From assembly GCA_002342165.1 (NCBI GenBank), contig DDPM01000057.1, positions 178 through 13,800 on the forward strand: DNA of 13,623 bases. The letters run 5' to 3'. Source of the stretch: Hylemonella sp. UBA2468 (lineage in GTDB: Bacteria > Pseudomonadota > Gammaproteobacteria > Burkholderiales > Burkholderiaceae_C). The notes beneath the pieces are model-generated. The model was not told the DNA's origin, did no database searches, and saw nothing but the letters and a program-made list of their open reading frames with translations. A program made the translations under genes and the position numbers. Positions 7,164-13,623 of this stretch are shown here, piece after piece. Numbering within the stretch: the stretch's first letter is position 1; every line of letters begins with the position of its first letter.

Positions 7164-9218
7164 TTAAGGCAAATCTTCAGCCAGCTCGCTTTTGCCTGGG
7201 CGCAGCGGGCCCACAGTGCCCAAGCGACTTTTGAGTGACTGGGGTTTTCCGCTGATCAAGGCGGCGTACAAGGTGGTGTTGGATAACACTTTTTTGACGT
7301 AGTCACGCGTTTCGTTGAACGGAATATTCTCGGCCCAAATGGCAGCCTCGATATTGGGCGCGCCATCTTGCCCACGCCAAGCGCGTGGCCTGCTGGGGCC
7401 TGCGTTGTAGGCGGCGGCGGCCATGGGCAGGGAGCCGTCAAAGTTGTCCAACACCAGCTTGAGGTAGCCCGAGCCAATGGCAATGTTGGTGTCGCGGTCG
7501 GTGATTTGGTGCGGCTTAAAGTCGGTCAGGCCAATGCGTTTGGCGGTCCAGCGGGCGGTGGCGGGCATGACCTGCATGAGGCCCGAGGCGCCCACGCTGG
7601 ACTGCGCGTCCATCACAAAGCGGCTTTCCTGGCGGATCAGGCCATACACATAAGCGGGGTCTAAATCAATTTTGCGGGCCCGATCTAGTACGGCTTGCTT
7701 AAAAGGCATGGGAAAACGCTGCTCCATGTCCACCAACGACTTGGTGCGGTCGCTGGTGTTGATGCAGCGGTCCCACACCTGTAGGTCGCAGGCCAGTTGG
7801 GCAGCTGCCAGCAGCTCGCGGTCGCTCAGCCCCCCAGGAACATGCAGGTTGACCTGATAGTTCCACTCGCGCACGCCCTCAGAGCGAAAACCGTTTTGAA
7901 TGGCATACAAAGCCCGCTTGAGGCCTGGGTTTTGGCGTGCGGCTTCTTGCTCGACGGCGGTTAAGGGCTCTGGTTTGGCGGGCAGCACAATGGATTTGCC
8001 CAGTTCTTCTAGGGCCAATTGTTCGTAAAAGCCTTTGTAAGAGGCTATGGACTCCAGCAACACTCTGGCCTCAGCCGCAGCCTCGGGTTTGCCAGGAATA
8101 GCCTGCAAGGCGCGGGCGCGCCAGTACACCCAAGTGGGGTCTTGGCGCAGCGGGTCGGGCAGAGCTTGCAAGGCGTTGAGGGCTTCGGTCCACACACCGG
8201 CTTTGAGTGCGGCGCGTACCTTCCAGAGCAAATGCTCAGCGTGCATGAACTCGTCTTTGCCATGTGCAAATTGGTTCAGCGCGCCGTCTTGCAGCTTCAT
8301 GGCCAAACGCTTGCCAATGACGCCTGCAATCCAGCTGCGCTCCTCGGTGCTGAGCTGGGTGCGCCAGCGCAGTTTGTTGAGCTCGTCCATGGCGGCGGCG
8401 GTGTCGGTCACAGCCAGGCGGATGAGCGCCAGCGTCACCAGTTCTTTAGTTTTAGGGCGCAGGGCGGTGATTTTGTCGTCCAAAAACCGCACCGGATTGC
8501 TGTAAATGGCATTGACGCTGGGCACCCAGTCGGGGTTGAGCAGGCCCACTGCTTGGGTGGCAATGCGGGGTCGGTCGTTTTCAAAGCCCAAACGTGCCCG
8601 CAGCCAAGCGGTCTGGGGCTTGAGCGCTCCCGTTTGGAGCATCTGTTCTGCTGCTGCGGCGCAAGCATCGTCGGCTTCTTTTTGGCTCAGCCACAAGTCT
8701 TCCACTGCGGCGGCATGGCTAGGGTTGCGTTGTGCCAGCAGGGCATAGCAGCGCACTTGGCGGTCGTCGCCCATGCGGTATTTGGCGTGTTCGGGCAGAA
8801 ACGCGGCCCAATCGCGGCGGCGGCCCAACACCAGCAGCCAGTCATTGCGCAACCGGTCTTCTTGGTAGGTGCCTGCGTAGCGGTTTAAAAAGGCTTGAAC
8901 TTCGTCGGTAGAGGCCACATCTAGCCTTGAGCTGAGCTCCCAATAGGCAGCCCACGGTTCCAAAATATGACCGCGCGCTTTGGGCAGTAAGGCGGTGAGC
9001 TGCTTGCGGTCGCCCCGCTTAAAGGCCGCCTGCATGTCGTTGATGATGCGGTCACTCGCAGGCTCGCTGGGCTTGCTGGCGGCTTTGTCGCTGGCTTTCT
9101 CGCTCGTTTTAGAAGGGGTCTTGTTGCTGGCCAGTGTGCTGAGGTGTGGCACCATCAGCAAGGCGGACACCGCACACAGCGCGGCGGCTCGGAACTTCAG
9201 ATGAACTAAAAACTGCAT
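7164..9218 (-). CDS. slt: Soluble lytic murein transglycosylase (Slt70-like)
   Basis: Cleaves the MurNAc-GlcNAc bond of peptidoglycan to give 1,6-anhydro products in the periplasm. The 684-aa protein has a signal peptide (MQFLVHLKFR, hydrophobic 11-30). A Lys/Ser/Ala-rich linker follows (31-56), then a long helical superhelix region (about 57-500) and a C-terminal SLT domain. The SLT domain has catalytic Glu531 in GLIRQESRF, GASGLMQVMPATAR (543-556), AAYNAGPSR (602-610) and NIPFNETRDYVKKVL (631-645). The frame is open upstream to 9740, but that part is antisense to the cyclo-ligase gene, and the signal peptide fixes the start at 9218. It is probably the first gene of a slt-SDR-cca run, so its promoter must lie inside the divergent cyclo-ligase gene. 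Confidence 0.94.
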   Translation of the reverse strand: MQFLVHLKFRAAALCAVSALLMVPHLSTLASNKTPSKTSEKASDKAASKPSEPASDRIINDMQAAFKRGDRKQLTALLPKARGHILEPWAAYWELSSRLDVASTDEVQAFLNRYAGTYQEDRLRNDWLLVLGRRRDWAAFLPEHAKYRMGDDRQVRCYALLAQRNPSHAAAVEDLWLSQKEADDACAAAAEQMLQTGALKPQTAWLRARLGFENDRPRIATQAVGLLNPDWVPSVNAIYSNPVRFLDDKITALRPKTKELVTLALIRLAVTDTAAAMDELNKLRWRTQLSTEERSWIAGVIGKRLAMKLQDGALNQFAHGKDEFMHAEHLLWKVRAALKAGVWTEALNALQALPDPLRQDPTWVYWRARALQAIPGKPEAAAEARVLLESIASYKGFYEQLALEELGKSIVLPAKPEPLTAVEQEAARQNPGLKRALYAIQNGFRSEGVREWNYQVNLHVPGGLSDRELLAAAQLACDLQVWDRCINTSDRTKSLVDMEQRFPMPFKQAVLDRARKIDLDPAYVYGLIRQESRFVMDAQSSVGASGLMQVMPATARWTAKRIGLTDFKPHQITDRDTNIAIGSGYLKLVLDNFDGSLPMAAAAYNAGPSRPRAWRGQDGAPNIEAAIWAENIPFNETRDYVKKVLSNTTLYAALISGKPQSLKSRLGTVGPLRPGKSELAEDLP

Positions 9219-9227
9219 GCAGGAATT

Positions 9228-9827
9228 ATGGACACATCGAACGACAAAAGCGCTCAGATCAAAAAAATCCTTCGGCAACAGCTGATTGCAGACCGTCAGG
9301 CCATGCCCGACCGCGCGGTATGCGCCACCATGCTGCAGCAGGTCATGCGCATTTGGCTGGTGGCCCGTACCGACACTGTTATAGGGGCTTACTGGCCTAT
9401 CAAGGGCGAATTTGACCCTTTGCCCGCCCTGCACCGCTGGAAAGAAGACGGCGAACTGCTGGACGAACCCTTGCGCCGGCGCATTGGCTTGCCGGTGATC
9501 GATAAGCTCACCAAAACCCTGACGTTTCACGTGTGGTACCCCGGCTGTCCCATGGAGGAAGACGCCTACGGTATTCCCAAACCCAAAGACACCGACGTGA
9601 TTCAACCCACTTTGCTGTTTGTGCCCTGTGTGGGCTATGGCCCGGGCGGTTACCGTTTGGGCTATGGGGGCGGGTTTTACGACCGCACTTTGGCCAGCCT
9701 GCAGCCCCAACCCTTTACCGTGGGTTTGGGCTTTGCCCAAGGTTTTGTGGACGACCTAGAGCCCGAACCGCACGACATTCCCCTTGACGCCATCTTGAAC
9801 GACCATGGGGTGGTGTGGCCGGTGTGA
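9228..9827 (+). CDS. 5-formyltetrahydrofolate cyclo-ligase
   Basis: Converts 5-formyl-THF to 5,10-methenyl-THF with ATP hydrolysis, returning a storage or inhibitory folate to the one-carbon pool in the cytoplasm. The 199-aa protein shows the family order. A basic N-terminal helix (IKKILRQQLIADRQAMP, 11-27) comes first, then IGAYWPIKGEFDP (52-64), AYGIPKP (113-119) and LLFVPCVGY (129-137). The glycine-rich nucleotide loop GYGGGFYDR (145-153) and GLGFAQ (166-171) follow. Length is standard. AGGA (9221-9224) sits close to the ATG. The gene diverges from slt with a 9-bp gap between start codons. Other names for this family are fau/ygfA and MTHFS. The 6S RNA that precedes this gene in enterobacteria has no room here. 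Confidence 0.95.
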   Translation: MDTSNDKSAQIKKILRQQLIADRQAMPDRAVCATMLQQVMRIWLVARTDTVIGAYWPIKGEFDPLPALHRWKEDGELLDEPLRRRIGLPVIDKLTKTLTFHVWYPGCPMEEDAYGIPKPKDTDVIQPTLLFVPCVGYGPGGYRLGYGGGFYDRTLASLQPQPFTVGLGFAQGFVDDLEPEPHDIPLDAILNDHGVVWPV

Positions 9828-9854
9828 GCTTGACGAAACGCCTTGCTGTAGGCA

Positions 9855-9873
9855 AACTGGTCAGATAACTGGT
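9855..9873. promoter_or_regulatory. Possible toxin-antitoxin operator: direct repeat AACTGGT x2
   Basis: AACTGGT occurs at 9855-9861 and again at 9867-9873, a 12-bp period, just upstream of the antitoxin Shine-Dalgarno. The flanking CAAAC (9853-9857) and GTTTG (9872-9876) form an interrupted inverted repeat around it. TTGACG at 9830-9835 could be a -35 element, but the -10 at the right distance is poor. Antitoxins of this class usually bind short repeats at their own promoter; the assignment here is inference. Confidence 0.3.
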
Positions 9874-9878
9874 TTGAT

Positions 9879-9882
9879 GGAG
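9879..9882 (+). promoter_or_regulatory. Ribosome binding site of the antitoxin
   Basis: GGAG with a 6-nt spacer to the ATG at 9889. It overlaps the earlier in-frame ATG (9877), arguing against use of that one. Confidence 0.6.
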
Positions 9883-9888
9883 TTCCTT

Positions 9889-10143
9889 ATGCACACTTGG
9901 CCCGTACAAGACGCCAAAGCGCGTTTCAGTGAATTTTTGGACGCGTGTCTTTCAGAAGGCCCGCAGATGGTCACCAAGCGTGGCGCTGAAACCGCTGTGT
10001 TGGTGCCGGTGCACCAATGGCGCCGGTTGCAGTCGAATGCTCGCCCGACGCTCAAGCAATTGCTGTTGGCAGACCATTCCCGCACTGAGGTACTGACACC
10101 GGCGCGGGTACAAGCCAAGCGCCGACCCTTACCCGCTTTGTAA
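9889..10143 (+). CDS. Type II antitoxin, Phd/YefM family
   Basis: An 84-aa protein expected to bind and neutralise the PIN toxin encoded 10 nt downstream and to repress the operon. The N-terminal half has the Phd/YefM pattern: WPVQDAKARFSEFLDAC (4-20), then GPQMVTKRGAETAVLVPVHQW (24-44), which is the DNA-binding fold. The polar tail (about 50-84) is the likely toxin-binding part. The start at 9889 is chosen over the in-frame ATGs at 9805 and 9877 because GGAG lies 6 nt upstream and family homology begins at this Met. The pair is set 61 nt after the cyclo-ligase stop, in the same direction, but is probably an independent accessory operon. Confidence 0.9.
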   Translation: MHTWPVQDAKARFSEFLDACLSEGPQMVTKRGAETAVLVPVHQWRRLQSNARPTLKQLLLADHSRTEVLTPARVQAKRRPLPAL

Positions 10144-10153
10144 ACGACCAAAC

Positions 10154-10561
10154 ATGTACTTGCTTGATACCAATGTGGTGTCTGAACTGCGCAAACCCCG
10201 CCCCCATGGCGCGGTGTTGGCTTGGATTGAATCGGTGGACGATGCCCAGTTGTTTGTATCGGTCGTAACGCTGGGAGAAATCCAAGCCGGAATCGAGCTG
10301 ACGCGAGAGCAAGACGCCACAAAAGCCAACGAGATAGAAGTCTGGCTGGAGCAGGTGGCCAGCGCCTACAACGTCTTGCCCATGGACGCAGCCACTTTCA
10401 GGCAATGGGCCCGTTTGATGCATAAAAAATCAGACACGCTGTATGAAGATGCCATGATTGCGGCCACATCCAAGGTGCATGGCTTAACCGTGGTTACCCG
10501 AAATGTGGCTGATTTTCAAGAGCTGGGGCTCAAAGTGTTCAACCCGTTTGGCAGCACATGA
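10154..10561 (+). CDS. vapC: VapC-type toxin, FitB-like PIN-domain ribonuclease
   Basis: A 135-aa PIN-domain protein, predicted to be a Mg2+-dependent ribonuclease held inactive by the upstream antitoxin. The acidic active site is complete: Asp5 (MYLLDTNVVSE), Glu42 (VTLGEIQAG), Asp99 (LYEDAMIAATS) and the TRNVADF segment with Asn117/Asp120. The opening LLDTNVVSELRKPRP is typical of the FitB-like VapC subgroup that pairs with Phd-type antitoxins. The start lies 10 nt after the antitoxin stop without a clear Shine-Dalgarno, so translation is likely coupled and lower than that of the antitoxin. The RNA target cannot be predicted. There is no sign of truncation, so the module looks functional. 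Confidence 0.92.
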   Translation: MYLLDTNVVSELRKPRPHGAVLAWIESVDDAQLFVSVVTLGEIQAGIELTREQDATKANEIEVWLEQVASAYNVLPMDAATFRQWARLMHKKSDTLYEDAMIAATSKVHGLTVVTRNVADFQELGLKVFNPFGST

Positions 10562-10606
10562 CAGTGTTGCCCTTGCACCACCCCTGAGCTTCAGTTTCGA
10601 TAAGTC

Positions 10607-11566
10607 TTATTTGCCCTTAGCCAAAATTCGGGCGTCTTGCTCGTATTTATTCAGGTTGGCCACCAAAGTTTGGCGTTGTTCTGCAGAGGTGCTGTTGTGA
10701 ATATCGGCCAGCGTGCGGCAAGCGTGGGCTTGCCAAAGCTCCACCCGCGCCTTGTAAACCGGGTCGGGAGACTCCTGGCTGCGCACCAGCAGGGCCAACA
10801 TTTCGGTTTTGACGTGGCTGGCACGGTTGGTGTTGCCTGCATGCTCGCCCAAGGTGGTCAGCATGTCTTGCTGGCGGCGTTGGCGTTCTATCCAAGCCAA
10901 GCGCGGATCAAACGGAGAGGTGCTGATGCTTTGGCGCAGCACCTTGAGCTGCGGTTCTTCCAGGCGGCCGTAAAAGTCCTCAAACCGGTCCACGGTCTTT
11001 TTGAGTCGAAGCTTGGCCAAGTCGCCAGCGGAGCCGTCTAGCCACTGTTTGCGCCACTTGCGGTTGTCGTTTTCAAACTCCTTAGCCAAGGTGCTGAGCT
11101 GCTCGGGCTGCAGCGAAGGGGCCCAATCGGCCAAAGCGTCTGCAGATTGCTCCAGCAAGCGTTTGGCTGCCGCTTGTATTTGCTCGGATAAGTCGCAGGC
11201 TTGTTGGGGGGTAATGGGCCCTTCCGCCACCTTTTGCAAGCGCGCCAGAAGGTCGGCGTAAATGGGGAGTTCTTGTTGGCGGTGCCAGGCCTGCAGCTTG
11301 GCCAGACCGCTTTTAACGACAACGGTCTGAGGTTTAGAAAAATCAAAGTACCCATCAAGCCACCAGTAGCTCAGGGTGGGGGCTTGGTTGTAGGCCACCT
11401 GAATCGTGCTGCAGCCCGTCAGCATCAGAAGAGACGCGGTGAGAGCCCCTAAAACCGCATGCCCACAAACTGCGCGGTACTTGAGGCGGTTGGCTTCCAG
11501 CCCGGCAGGTATCCAAGTCTGAACCTGTTGGCTGTGCCGCCTAGAATGACGGCTTTTGAACCCCAT
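10607..11566 (-). CDS. DUF6279-like lipoprotein
   Basis: A 319-aa protein with a lipobox LTGC (Cys52) after a hydrophobic stretch (about 36-50), so predicted to be a lipid-anchored envelope protein. The mature part begins CSTIQVAYNQAP, then SYWWLDGYFDFS (63-74). This opening is characteristic of proteobacterial lipoproteins grouped as DUF6279, whose function is unknown. The rest is helical and charged, with many Gln/Arg/Glu (ERQRRQQ, KWRKQWLDG). The frame is open up to 11680, but this overlaps glmU; the ATG at 11566 is the only ATG before the signal sequence. It gives an unusually long n-region of about 35 residues and has no clear Shine-Dalgarno, so the start is uncertain (a rare start codon nearer the hydrophobic core is possible). 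It converges on vapC with 45 nt between the stops. Confidence 0.75.
   Translation of the reverse strand: MGFKSRHSRRHSQQVQTWIPAGLEANRLKYRAVCGHAVLGALTASLLMLTGCSTIQVAYNQAPTLSYWWLDGYFDFSKPQTVVVKSGLAKLQAWHRQQELPIYADLLARLQKVAEGPITPQQACDLSEQIQAAAKRLLEQSADALADWAPSLQPEQLSTLAKEFENDNRKWRKQWLDGSAGDLAKLRLKKTVDRFEDFYGRLEEPQLKVLRQSISTSPFDPRLAWIERQRRQQDMLTTLGEHAGNTNRASHVKTEMLALLVRSQESPDPVYKARVELWQAHACRTLADIHNSTSAEQRQTLVANLNKYEQDARILAKGK
11518..11547 (+). promoter_or_regulatory. Possible glmU promoter
   Basis: TAGAAT at 11542-11547 (5 of 6 to the -10 consensus) has a poor -35 candidate, TCTGAA/CTGAAC around 11518-11524, 17-18 bp upstream. A start near 11554 would give a leader of about 47 nt before the ATG at 11601. 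It lies within the first codons of the divergent lipoprotein gene as called. Confidence 0.3.
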
Positions 11567-11600
11567 GCAAAATGTCCAGAATCTAGAACATAAAAACGTG

Positions 11601-13016
11601 ATGTCAGAACTCAATTTGGCGGTGGATGTGGTCATCATGGCGGCTGGCAAAGGGACCCGCATGATAAGCAAGCTGCCCAAAGTCCTGCACCGTCTTGCTG
11701 GGAAATCCCTTATTTTTCATGTCCTGGACACCGCAGCGGCGCTTTCGGCCCGCCAAGTGGTGGTGGTGACGGGCCATGGCGCAGACCAGGTGGAGCATGC
11801 CCTGCAACAGGCCGAAACCGCTTTACCCCCAATCAAGCTGGTTCGCCAGGAACCACAACTGGGCACGGGGCATGCGGTGCAAGAGGCGGTGCCGCATCTT
11901 CAAAATGACGGCTTGGTGGTGGTGCTTTCGGGTGACGTGCCCCTTACCCAAGCCCACACACTCAAGGCGCTGATCGCGGCCAGCCAGGGCAACCAGTTGG
12001 CTTTATTGACTTTAAAAATGCCCGACCCGACAGGCTATGGGCGCATTGTGCGAAACCCCACCACCCAAGCGTTGCAAGCCATCGTGGAACAAAAAGACGC
12101 GACCCCCGAGCAGCTGGCCATTGGCGAGGTTTACAGCGGCATCATGGCAGCACCCGCTGCCTTGCTCAAAACTTGGCTGGCCCGTTTGGACAACCGCAAC
12201 GCCCAAGGCGAGTACTACTTGACAGACGTGGTCAAGTGGGCTGTGGCGGATGGTGTGCCCGTGGTTGCGCATCAGATTCAAGACGCGCTTGAAGTGGCGG
12301 GCATCAACAACCCGGCCCAATTGGCTGAGCTGGAGCGCGCCCACCAGTTGCGGCTGGCGCATGCCCTCATGCACCAAGGTGTGCGGCTGGCTGATCCGGC
12401 TCGGCTGGACGTGCGTGGCGAGCTGGTGTGCGGGCAAGATGTGGAAATTGACGTCAACTGCGTCTTCAGCGGCCGCGTGGTGCTGGAGGACGGCGTGCGC
12501 ATCGGGGCGCATTGCGTCATCAGCCAAGCCCAAATTGCTGCGGGCGCGGTGGTACACCCATTTACCCATATAGAAGGTGGTGCCAACCCGAAAGACCTGG
12601 TGGAAGTGGGCGAGGGCGCGCTGGTGGGGCCGTTTGCCCGCCTCAGGCCCGGCGCCAAGCTGGGTGCAGATGTGCACATTGGCAATTTTGTAGAAGTTAA
12701 ACAAGCCACGCTGGCCGCAGGCGCCAAAGCCAACCATTTGGCCTATGTGGGCGACGCCCAATTGGGCGAGCGCGTGAACTATGGCGCGGGCAGCATCACC
12801 GCCAACTATGACGGCGCCCATAAACACCAAACCATGATTGAGGCCGATGTGCACATTGGCAGCAACTGCGTGCTGATCGCCCCCGTCACCATTGGCGCGG
12901 GCGGCACCGTAGGCGGGGGCTCCACCATCACCAAGGACACTGCTCCCGGCGTGCTGACGGTGGCGCGCGCCAAGCAAGTGAGCTTGACCAACTGGAAACG
13001 CCCTCAAAAATCTTGA
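11601..13016 (+). CDS. glmU: Bifunctional GlcNAc-1-phosphate uridyltransferase / glucosamine-1-phosphate acetyltransferase
   Basis: Acetylates glucosamine-1-P with acetyl-CoA and then couples GlcNAc-1-P to UTP, making UDP-GlcNAc for peptidoglycan and lipid A. The 471-aa protein (E. coli 456) has the pyrophosphorylase loop MAAGKGTRM (13-21), KLPKVLH (24-30), QLGTGHA (86-92), GDVPL (111-115), DPTGYGRIVR (142-151), VEQKDAT (162-168) and AQGEYYLTDV (201-210). A left-handed beta-helix of hexapeptide repeats follows, with GPFARLRPGA (343-352), GNFVEVKQA (361-369), the acetyltransferase base His379 in KANHLAYVGD, and NYGAGSITANYDG (393-405). The frame opens at 11556, but the start at 11601 fits the family N-terminus (MSELNLAVDVVIMAAG); no Shine-Dalgarno is obvious at either. 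A histidine kinase gene begins 8 nt after the stop. Confidence 0.96.
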   Translation: MSELNLAVDVVIMAAGKGTRMISKLPKVLHRLAGKSLIFHVLDTAAALSARQVVVVTGHGADQVEHALQQAETALPPIKLVRQEPQLGTGHAVQEAVPHLQNDGLVVVLSGDVPLTQAHTLKALIAASQGNQLALLTLKMPDPTGYGRIVRNPTTQALQAIVEQKDATPEQLAIGEVYSGIMAAPAALLKTWLARLDNRNAQGEYYLTDVVKWAVADGVPVVAHQIQDALEVAGINNPAQLAELERAHQLRLAHALMHQGVRLADPARLDVRGELVCGQDVEIDVNCVFSGRVVLEDGVRIGAHCVISQAQIAAGAVVHPFTHIEGGANPKDLVEVGEGALVGPFARLRPGAKLGADVHIGNFVEVKQATLAAGAKANHLAYVGDAQLGERVNYGAGSITANYDGAHKHQTMIEADVHIGSNCVLIAPVTIGAGGTVGGGSTITKDTAPGVLTVARAKQVSLTNWKRPQKS

Positions 13017-13024
13017 GCTACCCC

Positions 13025-13623
13025 ATGCAGCAAGCGCACCCGACCAACCCCGTTCGCCCGGATAGCTCTTTGGATCCAACTGTTTCCGAAGTGCAGCGCC
13101 TGCATCAAGAGCTGCTGCGCACCCAAGCGGCATTGGCCGACTTTGCCTACACCGTCTCGCACGACCTGCGGGCCCGTGTGCGGCATGTGCTGGCCTACAC
13201 CCAGTTGGCGGTGGAAGACTTGGGGCCTGCGCTCTCGCCCGAGGTGAAGGGGCATCTGGACACTGCATCCGAAGCGGCCACCCAAATGGGTTTGCAAATT
13301 GACGGGCTCATGAAATGGGCGCACCTAGACCAGGTGGAGTTGCAGCCCACTTCGTTGTGCCTGCATCAGCTGGTGCAGGAGGTCCGCCAATCTCTTGAGC
13401 CTAACGTGTTGCAGCGGCAGTTGCATTGGATCTTGCCCAGCCAAACCACCCAGATTCATGCCGACCCGCATATGGCGCGCGACCTGCTGCATCACCTGCT
13501 CTCCAACGCCCTCAAGTTCACTCGTACCCGCCCCTTGGCTGAGCTGCACATAGGGTGGGAACAAGAACATGCCCCCTCCGCCCCGCTCTGCCGTGTGAGC
13601 GTGCGGGACAACGGCGTGGGCTT
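13025..13623 (+). CDS. Histidine kinase, N-terminal part (runs off the right edge)
   Basis: Translation from the ATG at 13025 gives 199 codons without a stop. After about 20 polar residues and a short helix there is a dimerisation/phosphoacceptor domain with H-box AYTVSHDLRARVRH (41-54, His46). The N-box HHLLSNALKFTR (156-167, Asn161) and the start of the G1 box VRDNGVG (193-199) of the HATPase domain follow. No signal peptide, membrane helix or sensor domain precedes the H-box, so the kinase appears cytoplasmic and takes its input elsewhere, perhaps from a partner or a C-terminal receiver outside the window. The H-box has Arg51 where Pro is usual (SHDLRAP). It starts 8 nt after glmU and so may be co-transcribed; its stimulus is unknown. 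Confidence 0.9.
   Translation, partial: MQQAHPTNPVRPDSSLDPTVSEVQRLHQELLRTQAALADFAYTVSHDLRARVRHVLAYTQLAVEDLGPALSPEVKGHLDTASEAATQMGLQIDGLMKWAHLDQVELQPTSLCLHQLVQEVRQSLEPNVLQRQLHWILPSQTTQIHADPHMARDLLHHLLSNALKFTRTRPLAELHIGWEQEHAPSAPLCRVSVRDNGVG

Noticed and set aside
8019..8888. 289-codon open frame on the plus strand inside slt
   Set aside because: It is antisense to a clearly conserved transglycosylase, has no recognisable domain and no ribosome site.
9219..9227. 6S RNA upstream of the folate cyclo-ligase gene, as in enterobacteria
   Set aside because: Only 9 bp separate it from the divergent slt start, so there is no room, and no long 6S-like hairpin is seen nearby.
9219..9740. N-terminal extension of the slt frame upstream of 9218
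   Set aside because: It is antisense to the conserved cyclo-ligase gene; the signal peptide begins at the Met at 9218.
10562..10606. Terminator between convergent vapC and the lipoprotein gene
   Set aside because: The only symmetry is a short ATAAG/CTTAT with a 1-nt centre that cannot form a real hairpin; nothing convincing is present.
12012..13268. 418-codon open frame on the minus strand opposite glmU
   Set aside because: Its translation is His/Ala/Gly/Gln-rich with no family character, and it covers the unmistakable glmU and kinase frames. It is a shadow produced by GC-rich codon usage.
1..13623. CRISPR arrays, tRNA/rRNA genes, insertion sequences, phage attachment sites
   Set aside because: No regularly spaced repeats, cloverleaf-like genes, transposase frames or terminal inverted repeats were seen in reading through the window.

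Overview
The window looks like a chromosomal segment of a betaproteobacterium of the order Burkholderiales, most probably Comamonadaceae. This is judged from protein character, the moderate-to-high GC of the housekeeping genes, and the neighbourhood cca / NDUFA9-like SDR / slt / 5-formyl-THF cyclo-ligase. No rRNA or tRNA is present to fix the taxon. Once start codons are corrected, no gene-free stretch exceeds 300 bases. The longest gaps are 132 nt (3333-3464) and 133 nt (4521-4653), and both carry regulatory-looking structure.

Left part (1-4582, minus strand): an iron-acquisition locus. In transcription order it encodes a periplasmic ferric-iron binding protein (FbpA/FutA type), a catecholate-siderophore TonB-dependent receptor (Fiu/PiuA type), a PKHD Fe(II)/2-oxoglutarate hydroxylase (PiuC/YbiX type) and the N-terminal two thirds or so of a TonB protein cut by the window edge. 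A strong Fur box (4560-4582) overlaps the promoter of the first gene. The receptor gene and its neighbours are visibly less GC-rich than the rest. The receptor would import ferric siderophore using energy from the adjacent TonB, the binding protein would hold released Fe(III) in the periplasm, and the hydroxylase is the usual companion of such receptors.

Middle part (4654-9827): a small DUF2905 membrane protein (plus strand) converges on a minus-strand housekeeping run. That run is slt (soluble lytic transglycosylase), an atypical SDR related to complex I NDUFA9, and cca (tRNA CCA-adding enzyme). The Cca HD domain has lost its catalytic His-Asp. The folate enzyme 5-formyltetrahydrofolate cyclo-ligase diverges from slt with only 9 bp between the two start codons.

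Right part (9828-13623): a Phd/YefM-VapC (FitB-like PIN) toxin-antitoxin pair, a minus-strand DUF6279-like lipoprotein, and the divergent glmU (UDP-GlcNAc synthesis). The start of a soluble histidine kinase follows and runs off the right edge. The toxin-antitoxin pair is an accessory insertion among core genes.

I did not find a wholly new system. The points most worth a second look are the composition of the iron locus (orphan ferric-binding protein directly upstream of a siderophore receptor and a dedicated TonB), the degenerate HD domain of Cca, and tandem hairpins between the first two iron genes.
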